Source of the DNA: CAYOYH01 sp964408165
Lineage (GTDB): Bacteria; Patescibacteriota; Saccharimonadia; Saccharimonadales; CAYOYH01
Length of the DNA: 8,388 nt
NCBI GenBank assembly: GCA_964408165.1
Contig: CAYOYH010000028.1
Span: forward strand, 1-8,388
Direction of reading: 5' to 3'
Shown here: positions 1 through 5,949 of the stretch, one piece after another
How the letters are laid out: each line of letters starts with the position of its first letter
Numbering within the stretch: position 1 is the stretch's first letter
Notes under the pieces: model-generated
Databases searched by the model: none
Seen by the model: the letters and a program-made list of their open reading frames with translations, nothing else
What the model was told of the DNA's origin: nothing
Position numbers and translations under genes: made by a program

Positions 1-2
1 CC

Positions 3-1313
3 GCTACCTCATCCACACCCATGAATATCGCGCTCGACTTGAATGTAACCCTAGGAGCAAATGTATCCGCTGATGCAAGCTTTGGTGGCATTACCGTATC
101 GCGCACTCTTAATCTTGGGGCGTTTACGCTGACGATTCCGGTTGATGCATTTTCTGACATCCAGTCGGTTGTATCTGGAACTGGAGGAATCACAGCTGAC
201 GGAACAGTACGGCTGCATTCAGCAAATACATATTCTGGCGTAACCAGTATTAGCGCTACTGCTAGAGTACTTGCGTTTGATGGTGCGGCACTTGGTGATA
301 TTAGTGGCGCAACTGTTGTTGCTACATCATCTAGTGGCTCTGCGAACCTGACGATCTGTTTAGGCGCCGCGACATCAATGACAATAGCAGAGAACATAAC
401 GCTAAGTGGGGGCGCAACCAATGCCGACATTTTGGTTGTTCAATTTTGCGGGTTCGGTCCAACAGGTGGTGACTTAGCTGTTGTTACTAAAACAGCCACA
501 TTCACAGGTGCGGTTACAATAAGCGCGGATAGCACTATATATAACCACCCAGTAAATGTAGTGTTTGAAAATCTGATACTGGGCGCCAACACACTCACCC
601 AACACTTCTCAAGCATTGGCTCGTTGACGGTGAATGGCACCATGCAGGCTCCGCTAGCGATGGATGTTCAGACGGTCGCAGCAGGGGACGACAACGCCGC
701 AACAGTTGTTAATGTGCTCAGCAATCAGAAATACATAATCAACGGTGTTCGAGGCAATACGACTGTGCACTCTGGTGGGATATTGAGTGGAACTGGAACC
801 GTTGGTACACTTTGGGTCTCTCCTGGTGCCACACTTGCCCCAGGCCTTAGCCCAGGCTGTCTTTCCTCGGGAAACCTCACGCTGGCGGGTAATTTTAATG
901 TAGACATCCACGGCCCAACGGTCTGTACTGAGTATGACCAAACAAATGTAACTGGAACAGTAGATGTAACAGGAGCAACACTCAATATCTTGAGACTGGC
1001 TACATACGACCCCTCAGTAGCTGGCGCAACATTCATCATTATTAATAATGATGAAGCCGACCCAGTAGTAGGAACATTTGCCGGATTGGTAGAAGGCGCT
1101 ACGACAGTTGTTGATGGTATAACCTACACGGTTAGCTACGTTGGTGGCGACGGCAATGATGTCACTCTAACAGTCGCCGCTCCTCTTCCTGGAGTACCAG
1201 ACACAGGCTTCGGTTCGGTAACAGTGAATTACATCTTGATTGCACTAGTTACAGTCCTAGCGACAGCAGGAATGGTAGTAGCCGGTCGTAAACTTCAAAA
1301 AGCTAACAACTAA
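3..1313 (+). CDS. Sortase-anchored beta-solenoid surface protein, 5'-truncated by the window edge
   Basis: The reading frame is open from base 3, so the ATG at 21 is probably internal and the N-terminus with its signal peptide lies outside the window. Residue numbers count from that Met. The body is rich in Gly, Thr, Ser, Val and Asn, with short beta-strand repeats. NTYSGVTSIS (69-78) resembles the autotransporter-associated beta-strand (PATR) repeat. The segment GTFAGLVEGATTVVDG (351-366) followed by SYVGGDGNDVTLTV (372-385) resembles the C-terminal block of such passenger proteins. The C-terminus is a sorting signal: VPDTG at 392-396, a membrane helix at about 401-421 and a basic tail (RKLQK). 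It is therefore probably exported and fixed to the envelope by sortase, plausibly the one encoded 30 bp downstream. Adhesion is a guess. A beta-helix joined to a sortase signal rather than an outer-membrane barrel fits a single-membrane cell. Confidence 0.85.
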   Translation, partial: ATSSTPMNIALDLNVTLGANVSADASFGGITVSRTLNLGAFTLTIPVDAFSDIQSVVSGTGGITADGTVRLHSANTYSGVTSISATARVLAFDGAALGDISGATVVATSSSGSANLTICLGAATSMTIAENITLSGGATNADILVVQFCGFGPTGGDLAVVTKTATFTGAVTISADSTIYNHPVNVVFENLILGANTLTQHFSSIGSLTVNGTMQAPLAMDVQTVAAGDDNAATVVNVLSNQKYIINGVRGNTTVHSGGILSGTGTVGTLWVSPGATLAPGLSPGCLSSGNLTLAGNFNVDIHGPTVCTEYDQTNVTGTVDVTGATLNILRLATYDPSVAGATFIIINNDEADPVVGTFAGLVEGATTVVDGITYTVSYVGGDGNDVTLTVAAPLPGVPDTGFGSVTVNYILIALVTVLATAGMVVAGRKLQKANN

Positions 1314-1343
1314 GCAGCAGCTTAAACAATTAAAGAGAAACTA

Positions 1344-2363
1344 ATGCCACAAAGAATGACTCTCGACCACCCCAGTATGGGTGGTCGGGGTCGTCACAGT
1401 ACCAGTAATCATCAGCCGGTGCGCCAACACAAAGCGCCTGTTGATTCGATGATGGTCAACAGAGCTAGACGAGCGCGGACTCAGCAGCACCACATAAATG
1501 CCGACAACTCTAAAACCGTCGTGGGTCGAAAAATCAGGCAAACGCAGCCTGCGCCTCCACCAAGGCGAACTAACCAAGTTGCAAAAATAGAGCCTATTGA
1601 ACAGCAACACCTTGAAGCTACTGAGCGAGTGCTCGAAAACATCGATGTTCACGCCGAAGCACCAAAAACTAAAGGCTGGCGTAGTAATTTGAAATCCCAC
1701 TCGATTTACGGCATGGCGGTCATGCTCTTCTTTGTTGGTATGGGAGTAGCAGCCAGTGGCTTTGTGTCTACCACCAAAGCGAATGAACAGATAGAAGTGC
1801 TGGGCGCGGTGTTAGACAGCCCGGACGAACAAGTTGTTCAAAGGCTGGCTGAGTCTTTGCCGAACGAATACGAAGTAACGCCTGCAGATGTTGACAAACA
1901 CCAGGTAGCACCGGACAAACCTAGATTTATTCGCATTCCGTCTATCGGTGTTGATACAACTAGAGTGCTGGAAACCGGCTTAACTGACGATGGCGCCGTG
2001 GAGACACCCGAAGGTATTTACGATACCAGCTGGTTCAACGGCAGCGCTAAAATTACTGACGAAACAGGGGCGATATTTGTCGTGGGACACTATGTTGGGC
2101 CGAACGAAGCCGGCGTGTTCTTCAACCTAGAGGATTTGAACAAAGGCGACATCATTGAGATAGAACAAGGTGACGGTACAAAAAGTTTTTTCAAAGTAGT
2201 CGAAATTATAGATTATTCGATAAACAATGTAGACATGGCTAGATCGCTTGCTCCGGTGGATCCCAGTAAGCTGGGTCTAAATCTAATGACTTGCGGCGGC
2301 AACTGGGATGCGGGTATTCAGCAGTACGACAGGCGCACTCTCGTGCGAACAGTGCGCATATAG
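1344..2363 (+). CDS. Sortase, class E/F-like, with a long basic cytoplasmic tail
   Basis: 339 aa. Residues 1-120 are rich in Arg, Lys, Gln and His, low in complexity and probably cytoplasmic. One membrane helix lies at about 121-143. The catalytic domain spans about 190-339. The sortase triad is visible: His249 in VVGHYVG, Cys317 in LMTCGGNWD, and Arg330 or Arg331 in QYDRRTLVRT. The TCGG-x-WD context with the short arginine strand resembles class F/E sortases more than class A (TLxTC). Sortases cut a C-terminal motif between Thr and Gly and transfer the protein to a cell-surface nucleophile. The gene starts 30 bp after a gene ending in VPDTG, so the two are probably a dedicated enzyme-substrate pair in one transcript. 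The SD is weak (AAAGAG at 1332-1337). ATG codons at 1356 and 1377 are alternative starts. The nucleophile in this organism cannot be told from here. Confidence 0.9.
   Translation: MPQRMTLDHPSMGGRGRHSTSNHQPVRQHKAPVDSMMVNRARRARTQQHHINADNSKTVVGRKIRQTQPAPPPRRTNQVAKIEPIEQQHLEATERVLENIDVHAEAPKTKGWRSNLKSHSIYGMAVMLFFVGMGVAASGFVSTTKANEQIEVLGAVLDSPDEQVVQRLAESLPNEYEVTPADVDKHQVAPDKPRFIRIPSIGVDTTRVLETGLTDDGAVETPEGIYDTSWFNGSAKITDETGAIFVVGHYVGPNEAGVFFNLEDLNKGDIIEIEQGDGTKSFFKVVEIIDYSINNVDMARSLAPVDPSKLGLNLMTCGGNWDAGIQQYDRRTLVRTVRI
1361..1390 (+). promoter_or_regulatory. Strong hairpin just inside the sortase coding start
   Basis: CGACCACCC at 1364-1372 pairs perfectly with GGGTGGTCG at 1379-1387 around a 6-nt loop. 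T-G, C-G and T-G pairs extend the stem to 1361-1390. It starts 18 nt after the ATG at 1344, where stable structure can slow translation initiation. A regulatory role is inferred. It could also be one of the short palindromes common in this window that happens to lie in a gene. Confidence 0.4.
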
Positions 2364-2575
2364 ACGACAGATGATAGAAATTAGAAGCTAGAATTTAGAA
2401 TTTAGAATCTACCAACTACGAACTCCGAGCGACTAGCCACGAAATACGAACTCTCTCCAAACTTTTGACTCCAAGCTCCAGTCTCTAACTACGAATTCCG
2501 GACTATCGGTATTCAACTTTCAACCTCCAATTACGAACCCTCCCTCTAGCTTCTGCACCCTAGACTCTGTATTCT
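2357..2575. repeat. Degenerate heptanucleotide-phased repeat tract
   Basis: The whole spacer between the sortase and the next gene can be cut into 7-mers with little or no loss of phase. Early units end in TAG: ATGATAG (2371), AAATTAG, AAGCTAG, AATTTAG, AATTTAG. They then change to units ending in AC or CC: AATCTAC, CAACTAC, GAACTCC, TAGCCAC, GAAATAC. Later units include CTCTAAC, TACGAAT, ATTCAAC, TTTCAAC, CTCCAAT and TACGAAC (2532), and still later CTAGCTT and CTAGACT. The motif TACGAAYYC recurs near 2418, 2446, 2490 and 2532. The phase begins over the sortase stop codon and ends at the next start. No protein gene is seen here. It is best read as an old, diverged short tandem repeat. Confidence 0.6.
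2570..2575 (+). promoter_or_regulatory. Possible -10 box (TATTCT) for a leaderless transcript
   Basis: TATTCT ends exactly 6 nt before the ATG at 2582, where transcription would be expected to begin. No Shine-Dalgarno sequence precedes that ATG and no clear -35 box is seen. The same spacing occurs at 6296-6301 before the ATG at 6308. Weak evidence taken alone. Confidence 0.3.
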
Positions 2576-2581
2576 ATGTGC

Positions 2582-2821
2582 ATGAGCGATGATCAGTTTA
2601 CGAAACTATTTAAATACATTGAAGCTTTTCGGAAAGATATTGATTCTAGATTTGACCGAGTCGACGAGAGAATCGGTAGGTTGGAACGCGCTATAGATGT
2701 ATATGCCAAGAAAGCCTACATTTACTTTCAAGAAACAGTAGCACTGGGTAGTAAAATCGACAGACTAGAAAAAGCACTCAAGGAAGTGATTGCAACTACC
2801 AGTGTAAAAGTTTCGCTGTAG
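2582..2821 (+). CDS. Small coiled-coil protein of unknown function (MSDDQFTKLFKYIE type)
   Basis: 79 aa from the ATG at 2582. An in-frame ATG at 2576 would add Met-Cys. I prefer 2582 because small CPR proteins of this kind, as I remember them, begin MSDDQFTKLFKYI. The sequence is highly charged and almost wholly helical. DIDSRFDRVDERIGRLERAI shows a heptad pattern of Ile, Phe, Val and Leu, and a second stretch, KIDRLEKALKEVI, repeats the pattern near the end. A YAKKAYIYFQE segment lies between them. There is no signal peptide or membrane helix. This suggests a cytoplasmic oligomer or a partner-binding helix; no function is known to me. It lies 14 bp upstream of tsaB and is probably co-transcribed with it. 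No good ribosome binding site is visible. Confidence 0.8.
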   Translation: MSDDQFTKLFKYIEAFRKDIDSRFDRVDERIGRLERAIDVYAKKAYIYFQETVALGSKIDRLEKALKEVIATTSVKVSL

Positions 2822-2835
2822 CAAATTTTTAAGCT

Positions 2836-3231
2836 ATGAAGTTAATTCTTACCATTAGAACCGACAAACCAGACGCCGAGGTGGGGATATTTAATGGATT
2901 AAAACAGCTAGACTACGAAGTCTGGCATGCCGATCGGAACCTGTCGGTAACAATTTTAGGCAAGATAGAAAAGCTTTTAGAAAAAAATAAATTCAAATTT
3001 GACGACCTAGAAGCGATTGTTGGTTTCAAAGGCCCGGGCTCGTTTACTGGTTTGCGCATCGGGCTGACTGTTGCCAACACTCTGGCTTACGGATTGCGCA
3101 TACCGGTAGTTTCTAGCGATGCTCAGGCCTGGATTCAAGACGGCATAAAACGGCTTAAAAAAGGCGAAAACGACAAAATTACCTTGCCAGAATATGGGCG
3201 CCCACCGCGGATAACTAAGCCGAAGAAGTAA
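2836..3231 (+). CDS. tsaB: TsaB-like tRNA t6A biosynthesis protein, short form
   Basis: 131 aa. The segment GFKGPGSFTGLRIG (63-76) followed by LTVANTLAYGLRIPVV (77-92) is the hallmark of TsaB (YeaZ). TsaB is the partner of TsaD in adding threonylcarbamoyl to A37 of ANN-decoding tRNAs, a cytoplasmic step. Typical bacterial TsaB has about 220-230 residues, so this protein holds roughly the N-terminal lobe and lacks the second ASKHA lobe. It ends in a basic tail (RPPRITKPKK). The usual ILAIDTS start is changed to ILTIRTD, which loses the acidic residue. TsaB mainly works as a dimerising scaffold for TsaD, so a short form may still act. Neither tsaD, tsaE nor rimI is adjacent. No clear SD precedes the ATG. 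Confidence 0.87.
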   Translation: MKLILTIRTDKPDAEVGIFNGLKQLDYEVWHADRNLSVTILGKIEKLLEKNKFKFDDLEAIVGFKGPGSFTGLRIGLTVANTLAYGLRIPVVSSDAQAWIQDGIKRLKKGENDKITLPEYGRPPRITKPKK

Positions 3232-3241
3232 AAGCTAAAAG

Positions 3242-3274
3242 CTCTCCAGCTCACAGTAGAGAGGGGTTTCTTTT
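3242..3274 (+). terminator. Weak possible terminator after tsaB
   Basis: CTCTC (3242-3246) pairs with GAGAG (3259-3263) across a 12-nt loop and is followed by a T-rich run (TTTCTTTT, 3267-3274), 11 nt after the tsaB stop. The stem is short, so this is tentative. Confidence 0.35.
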
Positions 3275-3292
3275 ACTCTGTCAATTAGCGAA

Positions 3293-3326
3293 AATTCAAC
3301 GGCTCAACGCGTTGAGCCGTTGAATT
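3293..3326. repeat. Perfect 34-bp palindrome with CGTTGAR iterations
   Basis: Each base from 3309 back to 3293 pairs with the base from 3310 on to 3326. This gives 17+17 bp with no spacer. The right arm contains CGTTGAG (3310) and CGTTGAA (3318), and a third copy, CGTTGAG, follows at 3327, so the motif recurs at 8-9 bp spacing. No T-tract follows, which argues against a simple terminator. A dimeric protein binding site or a cruciform is possible. Confidence 0.85.
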
Positions 3327-3353
3327 CGTTGAGTTCTTGCGAAGCTACCGTTG

Positions 3354-3480
3354 TTGGAGCGAATTTTGACTGGGTGCCTGGGGCGTATTCCGAGCCTGCC
3401 GGCCTCCTGTTCGAGACTGCATATCGAGTGCAGGCATGGACTAGTGGATGCGAACCCGTAAAGATTTATTTAAGCTCCAA
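3354..3480 (+). ncRNA. Possible structured RNA in the spacer upstream of RNase Y
   Basis: TTGGAGC (3354-3360) pairs perfectly with GCTCCAA (3474-3480), closing a region of about 110 nt. Inside, GCCTGC (3394-3399) pairs with GCAGGC (3430-3435). Competing hairpins are CTGCA/TGCAG (3417-3421 with 3429-3433) and GAGCC/GGCCTC (3392-3396 with 3401-3406). The segment is GC-richer than its flanks and lies between the palindrome and the RNase Y promoter. I do not recognise it as tmRNA, 6S, SRP RNA or RNase P RNA. A 60-codon TTG-initiated frame crosses it (3320-3502), but it has no SD and starts inside the palindrome, so I do not call it a gene. Confidence 0.25.
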
Positions 3481-3529
3481 GCTAACAGGGTGCCTTAACT
3501 GATCAAAAATTAATTGCTGCAGGGCTCTG

Positions 3530-3538
3530 TGCTATACT
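3530..3538 (+). promoter_or_regulatory. Extended -10 promoter for RNase Y
   Basis: TGC followed by TATACT (3533-3538) is an extended -10 element. The -35 region is poor (TTAATT at 3510-3515, 17 bp upstream). Transcription would start near 3545 and give a leader of about 208 nt before the RNase Y gene. Confidence 0.55.
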
Positions 3539-3544
3539 GGCTAA

Positions 3545-3752
3545 AGTCGGACTGGGAGGTCTGGCCAAATTGAATATTTTTAAAGTTATATATGCACACA
3601 AAAAACCAAAGTCGTTGAATCAATAAACAAGAACTGGCGTTAACGGTTCGTTCAACAAAGCAGGTTTTAGTTAAATCTTTTACTTCTGTTGCTTGGGTGT
3701 GTCCTTTTGTTAAGGCAAAGAACGGGTTTTTTGGTGCAGAGGAAGGATAATT
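3545..3752 (+). other. Long untranslated leader of RNase Y
   Basis: About 208 nt lie between the predicted start of transcription and the ATG at 3753, with no convincing leader peptide. It is AT-rich. Possible pairings are GTTGAA (3614-3619) with TTCAAC (3651-3656) and CCTT/AAGG around 3700-3715. Just before the gene lies a strong SD, GAGGAAGG (3739-3746), 6 nt from the ATG. RNase Y is an mRNA decay enzyme, so autoregulation through this leader is conceivable. No known riboswitch is recognised. Confidence 0.4.
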
Positions 3753-5267
3753 ATGGTTTTAACAGCTGTGGTGGTAGGTGTTATTGCTTTGGCAGCCGGG
3801 TTCGGCGCGTCGCAAGTAGTAACTAAGCAAAGACTGAGTGATGCTGAGAAGAAATCTGAAAAACAGATAAAAGAAGCCCAGGAGAAATCGAAAGATTTAG
3901 TTGCCGAAGCTAAAGATGAAGTTTCGAAACTCAAGGACGAGGCTCGCAGGGAAAACGAAGTCGAGCGCAAAGAGCTCAAGAAAACGGAAACTAGAGTTCG
4001 TGATCGCGAAGAATCTTTAGACAAAAAGCTTGACGAAATAGACAAACGCGCCGAAAAACTTCGCAGTGGCGAGTCCGAGCTGGAAGACTTAAAAAACGAA
4101 ATTCGTAAAATTCGTGAGAAGCAACAAGACAAGCTGGAGAAGATTGCTAAACTCAAAAAAGGCGAAGCCGCTGAAAAATTAATGGCCATGACCGAGCGTG
4201 ACATTAAGGAAGATTTAACGGGTTTGATCGTCAAACTACAAAACGACGCCAAAGATAACGCTGAAAATGATGCCCAGATGATTATCCTTACAGCCATGGA
4301 GCGCATGGCTAGCGATGTGACTACTGAGCGAACCATAACTGCGGTAAAACTCGAAGACGAGGAGATGAAGGGTCGGATTATCGGCAAAGAAGGCCGAAAC
4401 ATTCAAGCTTTTCAGCGCGCTACCGGCGTAGATGTGCTGGTAGATGACACGCCGGGCATGGTTATTATGTCTAGTTTTGACCCTATTCGTCGGCAAGTGG
4501 CTAGGATAGCTATGGAGATGTTGCTCAAGGACGGGCGGGTTCATCCGGCTAGGATTGAAGAAGTGGTGGCCAAGGCTCAAAAGGAGCTAGATAAAGACAT
4601 CGACCGTGCCGCCGAGGATGCCATGCGGGAAGTGGGTGTAGTGGGCGTGCCTAAAGAGATAATGCGCTACCTTGGCGAACTTAAATTCCGAACTAGCTAT
4701 GGGCAAAATGTCTTAAAACACTCTACTGAAATGGCTCACATGGCGGGCATGATAGCCGAGGAAATAGGTGCCGATGTAGCCGTAACCAAAAAGGCGGCGC
4801 TGTTGCATGATTTCGGCAAAGCTCTGACCCACAAAATAGAAGGCAAACACCACCACATTGGAGCTGAGCTAGCTCGCAAGTACGGTGTCAGCGAAGAGGT
4901 TGCCCATGCCATCGAAGCCCACCACGACGACGTAGAAGCTACTACTCCAGAAGCGTTGGTTATTCGCGTGGTTGACGCCATAAGCGCTGCTCGCCCAGGC
5001 GCGCGCAACATCAGTGCTGAAGGCTTTGCCGAGCGCATGCGCGATCTCGAAAATGTGGCTACCAGTTTTGACGGAATAGACAAAGCCTATGCCATTAGCG
5101 CTGGGCGCGAAGTACGCATTATCGTGGAACCTCAGAAGATTGATGATTTGAGCGCAATCAAGCTAGCCAGAGATATTGCCAATAAAATTGAATCGACGAT
5201 GCAGTATCCGGGGACGGTTAAGGTTAATGTTATTCGCGAGACTAGAGCCATAGAATTCGCTAAATAG
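3753..5267 (+). CDS. rny: Ribonuclease Y (membrane-anchored endoribonuclease)
   Basis: 504 aa, close to the usual 510-520. RNase Y makes endonucleolytic cuts that start mRNA decay and works at the inner face of the membrane. The domains occur in standard order. A membrane anchor lies at about 2-22. A long charged coiled coil spans about 27-145 and is dense in Lys and Glu. A KH RNA-binding domain spans about 195-255, with GRIIGKEGRN at 207-216 as the GxxG loop. An HD metal-dependent phosphodiesterase domain spans about 315-410, with the His-Asp pair at 352-353 in LLHDFGKA and further histidines at 366-368 and 390-391. The ARPGAR signature is at 413-418. The start at 3753 is fixed by the SD GAGGAAGG and by the membrane helix that begins at once. 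It appears monocistronic, transcribed from the promoter near 3533. Confidence 0.97.
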   Translation: MVLTAVVVGVIALAAGFGASQVVTKQRLSDAEKKSEKQIKEAQEKSKDLVAEAKDEVSKLKDEARRENEVERKELKKTETRVRDREESLDKKLDEIDKRAEKLRSGESELEDLKNEIRKIREKQQDKLEKIAKLKKGEAAEKLMAMTERDIKEDLTGLIVKLQNDAKDNAENDAQMIILTAMERMASDVTTERTITAVKLEDEEMKGRIIGKEGRNIQAFQRATGVDVLVDDTPGMVIMSSFDPIRRQVARIAMEMLLKDGRVHPARIEEVVAKAQKELDKDIDRAAEDAMREVGVVGVPKEIMRYLGELKFRTSYGQNVLKHSTEMAHMAGMIAEEIGADVAVTKKAALLHDFGKALTHKIEGKHHHIGAELARKYGVSEEVAHAIEAHHDDVEATTPEALVIRVVDAISAARPGARNISAEGFAERMRDLENVATSFDGIDKAYAISAGREVRIIVEPQKIDDLSAIKLARDIANKIESTMQYPGTVKVNVIRETRAIEFAK

Positions 5268-5272
5268 TCCTG

Positions 5273-5335
5273 GACCAAGAAACTAGCCTGTTGGCTAGCA
5301 AAGCCAGCCATTCTGCCAGTTTCTTGTCTTTGGTC
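5273..5335. repeat. Branched inverted repeat downstream of RNase Y
   Basis: GACCAA (5273-5278) pairs with TTGGTC (5330-5335), and GAAACT (5279-5284) with AGTTTC (5318-5323). Inside is a perfect hairpin, CTAGCC-tgtt-GGCTAG (5283-5298). It starts 6 nt after the RNase Y stop and lies between that gene and a minus-strand gene remnant, where a two-way terminator or 3'-end stabiliser would be expected. It has no real T-run. Confidence 0.55.
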
Positions 5336-5347
5336 ATATTGGATATT

Positions 5348-5660
5348 TTAGCTTACGGTTCTTGGTTGGGCAGTGCCATAACGCACAGCCACAGACCAAG
5401 CTTCCGCACCAAAATTCCAATCCGCCTCAAAGCCAGAACTATTTAGAGTCTGCAGAACAATCTCAGGCTCCTCAGCCAGAAATTCCTGCTCGATGGCTCT
5501 AGCCACCGACACCGAATTTCTTCTTGGCGCAGCTAGTGAGTTTTTCCTCCGAAATGCAATCAGCAGTATTATTCATACAGCTGACTTTCATTTCCTTTAA
5601 ACCTTCCGCCAGTTGGCGGATTAGGTTTTCGTCCTCATCCAGAGAATGAAAAAAGCCCAT
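5348..5660 (-). pseudogene. Frameshifted remnant of a small unidentified gene
   Basis: Two minus-strand frames, both gene-like in codon pattern with mostly purine first bases, abut in a way that suggests one broken gene. Frame A runs from ATG 5660 to TAG 5499 (53 aa): an acidic start, then KEMKVSCMNNTADCISEEK and CAKKKFGVGG. Frame B is open from 5572 to TAA 5348 and contains ARAIEQEFLAEEP followed by GFEADWNFGAEAWSVAVRYG. A +1 shift near 5500-5530 joins them into about 105 aa. Frame B alone could start only at GTG 5512 (54 aa) and lacks an SD. The ATG of frame A lies inside the terminator of tRNA-Pro, directly after an in-frame TGA, so the true 5' end may be lost. I do not recognise the family. 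A sequencing indel in an intact gene is the alternative. Confidence 0.5.
5605..5620. repeat. Mini-palindrome TCCGCC-agtt-GGCGGA
   Basis: A perfect 6-bp stem with a 4-nt loop. A close relative, TCCGCC-tgct-GGCGGG, occurs at 8237-8252. It lies inside frame A of the broken minus-strand gene. Confidence 0.6.
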
Positions 5661-5674
5661 TCAGATGAATGAGC
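5649..5674 (-). terminator. Rho-independent terminator of tRNA-Pro
   Basis: Read on the minus strand, GCTCATTC pairs with GAATGGGC (8 bp with one G-T pair) around a 4-nt loop and is followed by six T. It lies 8 nt beyond the encoded CCA end of tRNA-Pro. The plus strand also has five T after the stem (5676-5680), so it may stop transcription in both directions. Confidence 0.8.
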
Positions 5675-5682
5675 ATTTTTCT

Positions 5683-5759
5683 TGGTCGGGGTAGCAGGAC
5701 TCGAACCTGCGACCCCCGCGTCCCAAACGCGGTGCGCTAGCCAACTGCGCCATACCCCG
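5683..5759 (-). tRNA. tRNA-Pro, anticodon UGG, with encoded CCA
   Basis: 77 nt including CCA. On the minus strand the acceptor arms CGGGGTA and TACCCCG pair fully. The D stem is GCGC/GCGC and the anticodon stem is CCGCG/CGCGG with loop TTTGGGA, giving anticodon TGG. The T arm is GCAGG-TTCGAGT-CCTGC, the discriminator is A, and CCA is encoded. It has its own promoter 9 bp upstream and a terminator downstream. This is the only intact one of three copies of its 5' part in the window. Confidence 0.97.
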
Positions 5760-5767
5760 ATGTATCT

Positions 5768-5795
5768 ATTATCCTATTAAACTGCAAAGGTTCAA
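5768..5795 (-). promoter_or_regulatory. Promoter of the intact tRNA-Pro
   Basis: On the minus strand, TTGAAC (5795-5790) and GATAAT (5773-5768) are 16 bp apart. Transcription would start within a few bases of the tRNA 5' end at 5759. The -35 box lies in remains of the neighbouring damaged tRNA copy. Confidence 0.65.
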
Positions 5796-5799
5796 ATCT

Positions 5800-5949
5800 C
5801 AGGACTCGCCAACGTCCCGCTGGCCCGAAATTACATCTTTGAAAACAAGTTTTCAAGAGTAAGTTTCCTTGCGAAATGCCCTTAGGCATTTCTCACCTGC
5901 GACCCCCGCGTCCCAAACGCGGTGCGCTAGCCAACTGCGCCATACCCCG
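5800..5949 (-). pseudogene. Second tRNA-Pro copy, split in its T loop and lacking the 3' acceptor strand
   Basis: Bases 5895-5954 are identical over 60 bp to 5705-5764. They cover the acceptor 5' strand, D arm, anticodon arm, variable region and T-stem 5' strand, plus 5 upstream bases. After GCAGGT (minus strand) homology stops. It resumes 86 nt later as CGAGTCCTG (5808-5800), which in the intact gene follows after a single T. The acceptor 3' strand and CCA are missing. It cannot make a normal tRNA-Pro, although the anticodon arm and a promoter remain. Confidence 0.85.
5809..5894. repeat. 86-nt hairpin-rich insert in the T loop of the second tRNA-Pro copy
   Basis: The insert holds three stem-loops: GCCAACG-tcc-CGCTGGC (5808-5824, sharing one base with the tRNA and with one mismatch that is a G-U pair in the minus-strand RNA), TTGAAAAC-aa-GTTTTCAA (5839-5856) and GAAATGCC-ctta-GGCATTTC (5873-5892). 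No ORF or known insertion sequence is seen. Its limits are set by comparison with the intact copy. Confidence 0.65.

Noticed and set aside
3456..3495. GCTCCA followed by CAGGGTGCC, resembling part of bacterial RNase P RNA
   Set aside because: The conserved GAGGAAAGTCC and ACAGAA blocks and the rest of the fold are missing on both sides, so the short match is probably chance.
3320..3502. 60-codon TTG-initiated plus-strand frame
   Set aside because: It begins inside the 34-bp palindrome, has no SD, and shows no recognisable protein pattern. The region looks more like structured RNA.
3710..4402. 230-codon minus-strand frame opposite the RNase Y coiled coil
   Set aside because: A Ser- and Phe-rich shadow caused by Lys/Glu codons on the plus strand. 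RNase Y is unmistakable.
5359..5690. TTCTTGGT-y-GGG at 5359-5370 and 5679-5690 as possible attachment-site direct repeats at the 3' end of tRNA-Pro
   Set aside because: Only 12 bases with one mismatch, the first copy lies in a coding-like frame, and no integrase or cargo lies between them.
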